Shown here: positions 45,101 through 51,100 of the stretch, one piece after another
Layout of the letters: every line of letters begins with the position of its first letter
Numbering within the stretch: the stretch's first letter is position 1
DNA from: Roseovarius sp. ZX-A-9
GTDB taxonomy: Bacteria; Pseudomonadota; Alphaproteobacteria; Rhodobacterales; Rhodobacteraceae
DNA: 64,000 nt
Direction of reading: 5' to 3'
NCBI RefSeq assembly: GCF_028369135.1
Contig: NZ_JAPWHW010000013.1
Span: forward strand, 1 to 64,000
The notes under the pieces: model-generated
Database searches by the model: none
Seen by the model: the letters and a program-made list of their open reading frames with translations, nothing else
What the model was told of the DNA's origin: nothing
Program-made: the position numbers and the translations under genes

Positions 45101-48100
45101 CCGAAACCGGTTTGGAACAGATCGTATTCGGCGATAGCACCATCTGGGGTGTGACCGAGATCGAAGACCGCCTGCGCGAAGGTCGGTTCAATGCAGCTAA
45201 CGACGTGTTCCGCTTCGGCATCGAAGACGAAGTGGCGATCATCGATCCGGTCGATCTGTTGCGCAACGATGCCGAGGCGGGCGTTGATCAGCTTGAACTG
45301 ATCTCTGTTCAGTCCTCGCAATCCGGCACGGTCGAGATCAACGGCGACGGAATGATCGAGTTCCTCGGAGCTCAGGACTTCAACGGTGATGCCTTCTTCA
45401 CATACACCGTGCGTGACCCGCTGGGTCGCGAATCCACAGCCCGGGTTGAGGTGAATTTGTCGGCGGTCAACGACGCGCCCGTCGCCAATGACGACCCGCT
45501 CGTTTACGGGGTCGAGGACGTACCGCTGCGCATCCGCATCGAGAATCTTCTGGCCAACGACTACGACGTGGACGGCGACGCGGCCATGGAAGGGCTGCGT
45601 ATTGTATCCGCTCAGCCGCTGACCAACCTCGATGGCGACGAGTTGCGCCCCTACAAGGACCGGGATTACGACGGGGCGGCCACGGATGCGGCTTGGACGA
45701 TCTCGGGTCAGTATATCGAGCTCTTGTCGAGACCTGATTTCTTTGGCTTTGCCGGGTTCCGGTACGTGCTGGAGGACAACGACGGCGCGCAAGATACAGC
45801 AGACGTCGAAATCTACTTCGCACCGGTGAACGACGCGCCACGCATTCGCGAACGCGCCGTGTCAGCGAAGCTGGAGGAAACGACAACCTTCACCGTCGAT
45901 CAGCTGATGTCGAAGGTCTACGACATTGAAGGCGACAGTTTCGAGTTTGTCGGTCTGCACATCGCCGCGGATGGCAACGCCACCCAAAACGGAATTGAAA
46001 ACTTCGACCCCGATACCGGCATCATCGAATTCACGCCGTTCTTCCTGGGGGCCGCAAGCATCGCCTTTGATGTGATTGACGAGCGTGGCGCCGAGGCGAC
46101 GCTAGAATTCATGATCAATGTCCGGCCACAAAATCTGGAACCCAATGCGCGCGATGACTACGGCATCCGGATGCTTCAAGAAGAGGTAATCCTGATCGAT
46201 CCGGCCACAATCCTCGCAAACGACACCGATCCGGACGACGATCCGCTCTTCTTCGAAAGCGTGTACCGCTTTGCCGAGAACGGAAAGGTCCGGGTGACCG
46301 ATGACGGCATGATCGAATTCGCTGTTAAGGAGAACTTCAACGGTCAGGCGAGCTTTGAATACACCATCAATGATGGCCGCGGCCTGACCGACACGGCGAA
46401 CGTCTACATAACGGTTCTTCCGCGTAACACGGCGCCTGAACTGCGCAATGACGTTGTCCGTGGCCTGGAAGACGGTCCGCAATACGTGATCCCCGCCGAA
46501 GCCTTCGGCAATGACCTCGATCTCGAAGGTGACGTGATCTTCTTTGAAGAAACGGTTCAACTGGGTGTGCTCACAAACCGTTACATTTCAGAGGATTACA
46601 CCACTTCCGCCAAATCGTCGAACAACAGCGAGCTGCCCGAGTGGCTGTCCTTCGACGAGGCATCGATGACCTTTGAAGGCGATGTGCCAGCCGGCGCGAC
46701 CGACCCGATTGAGGTGATTGTGTTCCTCGTCGATCCCGCAAGCGACGGCATCTATCCAACCAGGTTCACCTTTGATCCAACCAACGCAGGCGACGTCGCA
46801 GCGCTGTCCAATGGAGTTTCGGTCGAAGATACTGTGCTGGAGGGTTTCGAGCTACGGTCTGACTTTGCCCAGTCCTTTGAAGGTACAGATGACGACATCG
46901 CAGTCTTTGACATCTCCGCTGGCGGGTTCAGCGCCAGCAAGATCGGCGGACGCCCCCTGCCCTCTTGGCTCAGCTTTGATGAGGCCAGCCGAGAGCTTGG
47001 ATTTTCTGATTTTGAGATTGACGACACCGACGGTTTGGCCCGTTTGCAGATTGTCTTTACACCCGACGACAAACCAGGCCTGCCGGACGACACGTACTAT
47101 GCCTCGCATGAAGGTTTCACCATCGAGTTTGTCGTTGATCCGCAAGAACCGTTTGATGAGGCGATCAACGACGTCCTCGCCGGAATTCCGGGACTTGAAG
47201 CCGGAGACGTGTTTGGCATCGATCTGTCGAACGCTGCGAGCATCACAGTCAGGCGCGAAAGTGGTGCACCACTGGACAACTGGTTGAACTTTGACGCCGA
47301 GACACTGACCTTCTCCGGGCGGCCACCGTCGAACTATGTGGGCACCGTTCCGGTGCGCTTGGATATCGAAGCAGGCAACGGATTGCCCGCGTTCTCAATC
47401 ATCACCGAAGTTGTGGTGGATGAGACGTTTACAGTCTCGGAAGACGACAATATCTCGGTCTTTGATCTGCCCGAGCGTATCAACCTGACCACGCCCTCCG
47501 ATTTCAATGGCGCTGTGGCCTTCACCTACACTGCCAACGACGAAAAGGGGGCGGTGTCTGATCCGGCCGTCATCGTCTTCAACGTGCTGGCCCAGCGGGA
47601 ACGTCCGGTGGCCGAAACCGACGAGTTCGACCTGTTCGAGAACGGCAATGTAACGTTCACCATTGCAGACCTGCTGGCCAATGACCGTGACGACGACGGG
47701 GATCCGCTGCGTGTCGTGGAACTGGGCGACAGCCTGAATGGGGCCGTTGATGTCGCCTTGGGCGTCGTTTCGGTGGCCACGCCGACCGCGTTGACGCCGC
47801 TAGCCGGGGGCACATGGACGGCCACGCTGGCGGATGGCAGCGTGCTGCCCGACTGGATCAGTGTTGACGAAACATCCGGCGCATTGGAGGCTACGGTACC
47901 GCTGGATGCGCTGGGTGAGTTGGAGATCACCTTCACCAATTCAGACGGCACAACAACGCAGTCCGAAACCCAGACCTTTGCCTTTGACGGCAACGCCGAT
48001 GCGACCGTCACGTTCACACCTGACGCTGGCTTTGCCGGTGAAGTCGCCGTGACCTACACGATCACAGACGACAGCGAGGGTGCGGCCGATGGAACAGTCC

Positions 48101-51100
48101 TCTTCGATGTCGCGTCGCTTCTCGATCCGCCCATTGCGGTGACCGACAAGTTCAACGTTTTCGAAGACAGCTTCATTACGATCACACCGTCTCAGCTTTT
48201 GGCCAACGATCTTGATGTCGATGGCGACCCGATCCGCTTCCTTGGGATCAGCGTCGACAGCGCCCAAAACGGAACGGTGGCGTTCGACGGGACGAATATC
48301 ACCTTCACGCCAACGCCTGATTTCGCGGGGCAGGCACTGTTCACTTACTCGGTCACTGATGACCGACATGGCGACAGCACCGGCACGGTCGCGCTGAATG
48401 TAGTAAGCACCAACCAGCGGCCCGAGGCCGTCACCGACCGGTTTGACACTGTCGAAGACACGCCGTTCGAATTCACCATTGCCGATCTCTTGGCGAACGA
48501 TACTGACGCCGATGGCGACACGCTTGAATTCGTGTCGATCCAGTCGGAAATCCAAGACGGCCGTATCATCGAACTGCCCGACGGACGCTATCAGTTTGTG
48601 CCGGACGAAAACGTCAACGGTGAGTTCAGCTTTGGATACACGATCACCGATGGCCGCCTGCGCGACACAGGCCGAATCACGTTCGACGTCGAGGCCGTTA
48701 ATGACGCCCCGATCGCCAACACCGACGGGTTCTTTATCGGCAACCAGGACGAACCTTTCGTCATCGACTTTGCCGACCTCCTGTTCAATGACCGGGATGT
48801 CGAAGGCGATGCATTCTCGATCGTCGAAGTCTTCGACGGAGACAACGGCACCGTATTCCAAGACGGCCAAACTGCCGTCTTCCAGGGCCGCGAAGGGTAC
48901 TTTGGCGACGGTGGATTTAACTACCGTGTGACTGATGAATTTGGCGCCACAAGCATCGGCTACGCCACCGTTCTGGTGCTGCCGCTCTTTGAGGTGCCGG
49001 TGGCAGTGTCTGATGCGAGCTATGAGATGCTCGAGGACACCTTCATTGACCTCGACCCGCTCGAGTTGATGGCCAATGACGATATCCCACTGGGTTCCGA
49101 GGTCATATTCCTTGGTCTCGAGGCACCCTTTGGCAGCCCCGCCACGGTCGAAGAACTCGACAGCGGCCTCTTCCGCGTCACGACAGAGCAAGATTACTTC
49201 GGCACCTTCCGCCTGACTTACGCGCTCACCAATGAGACCGGATTTGAAGTGCCGACAACGGTCGAAATTGAAGTGCTGGCCGTCAGCGACGCACCCGTGG
49301 CCCTGGATGATGAACTGCTGCTGCAAGAGGACGAGGTTCTCACGATCTTCACCTCGCAGTTGACCGCGAACGACTATGACGTCGACCGCGACGCGATCGT
49401 CATCACCCGCATCCTCGAAATGGACAACGTTACTGCCACGCTCAGCGAAGATGGAACGATCACCATCGTCGGCGACGAGAACTTCAATGGCATCGGCGGC
49501 TTTGGCTACGAACTCAAGGACAGTTCGGGCATCGCGACCTCGGCCTATGTCACCGTGACCAGCGAAGCTGTGAACGATGCGCCTGTCATCATGCTGACTG
49601 CACTCGAGGGCACCGAAGATACGCCATTGATGGTCACCATCGCGGATGATCAGATCACTGACGAAGATGGTGACGCGCTGGTCATCGAGTTCCGGGGACC
49701 CGACGGCGCAGAACTGCCGTCCTGGCTGAGCTATGATCCCGAAAGCCGCACGCTTTCCGGCACGCCACCGCAGGATTTCAACGGCGATGTGGTATTGGAA
49801 CTCTCAGCGTCGGACGGTCAGATTGAAACGCTGCAAGCGGTCACTCTGGCGATTGCACCAGTCAATGACGCCCCGGTCGCGAACGTTCTGGAAATGACAC
49901 TGACCGAGGATGACGACCCGCAAGTGGTTGATCTGTTGGCTGAGGCCAGTGATGTCGACGGCGACGTCCTTTCTGTGTCAGGGGGATTGGCGCGGGCATC
50001 CGACGCAGGCGGGATCGTGGGCTTTGCAACGATCAATGGCAATGAAGCCCAAATCGTGCCGGGTCTGTTTAATGATCTCGGAGCGGGTGAAACCGCCATC
50101 GTTGAACTGGAATACGCTGTGTTTGACGGCGATATTCTGACCAACGCTTTGGCGCGCTTCACGGTTCTTGGCGCGAATGATCTGCCAAACCTCGTGGTTG
50201 GTGAGGCGTTTGACGTTGCCGAGAACGAAACGGCCGTCACCACGCTTTCGGCGACGGACGCGGAAGGGGACACGGTCAGCTTTGTCCTCGTGGATGGCGG
50301 CGCCGACAATGCCCTCTTCACCCTTGACGCGGTGACTGGCGCATTGAGCTTTACCAACGCGCCCGACTTTGAGGTGCCGTTCGGCGACGATAACCTCTAC
50401 GAGGTCCGCGTCGGTGCCTTCGACGGGACTGACACAACGACCCGCGACATTGTGGTGACTGTAACGGACGTCGACGAAGGCGTTGCACCCGAGGTCTTGG
50501 CCATTGCACTGACAGCGTCGGAAGAGGATGCCGCGCTGACGGTTGACCTGTTGGCCGGGGCGACAGACGCGGATGATGATCCGCTCTCCGTGACTGGAGC
50601 AGTTTTGACCTCCTCTGACGGGCGTGACCTGACGGGCATCGCCGCAGTTCTGGGCAGTGACCTGCAACTTGATCCCGGCGCGTTCGACGACCTGGCCGGC
50701 GGGGAAAGCGTGGATGTGACCGTCAGCTTCGGCGTGTTCGACGGGACCAGTACAACCCCGAACACCGCCACGGTCGTAATCAACGGTATCAACGACGCGC
50801 CTGAGGTGTTTGACGCTGAGACCAGCACGGATGAGGATACGCCTATTGTTGATTTCTCTCTGGCCATCAATGCCAGTGACGTTGACGGCGATGCGCTGAC
50901 TTTTGCCCTCAAGGACAACGCCTTGAACGGCAACGTGGGCATCGCGCCCGATGGCAAGATGAGTTTCTTCCCGGATGCTGATTTCAATGGTGAGACGTCC
51001 TTTACCTACACAGTTTCTGACGGAAACGGTGGTGTGAGCGAGGCGACGTTCACCGTGACGGTCGACCCGGTCAACGACGCACCGGAACTGGGTGAGGCGG

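Noticed and set aside
27055..45180. Dense short repeats resembling a CRISPR or satellite array
   Set aside because: The periodicity is codon-based (GGxGxDxLx nonapeptides) inside an open frame. There are no conserved direct repeats with unique spacers.
26320..49326. Long minus-strand frames opposite the giant gene (for example 26320-27714, 28915-30939, 32185-33543, 47941-49326)
   Set aside because: They are antisense to RTX/cadherin repeats whose biased codons (GAC, GGC, ATC) keep the opposite frame open. They show no motifs or ribosome sites.
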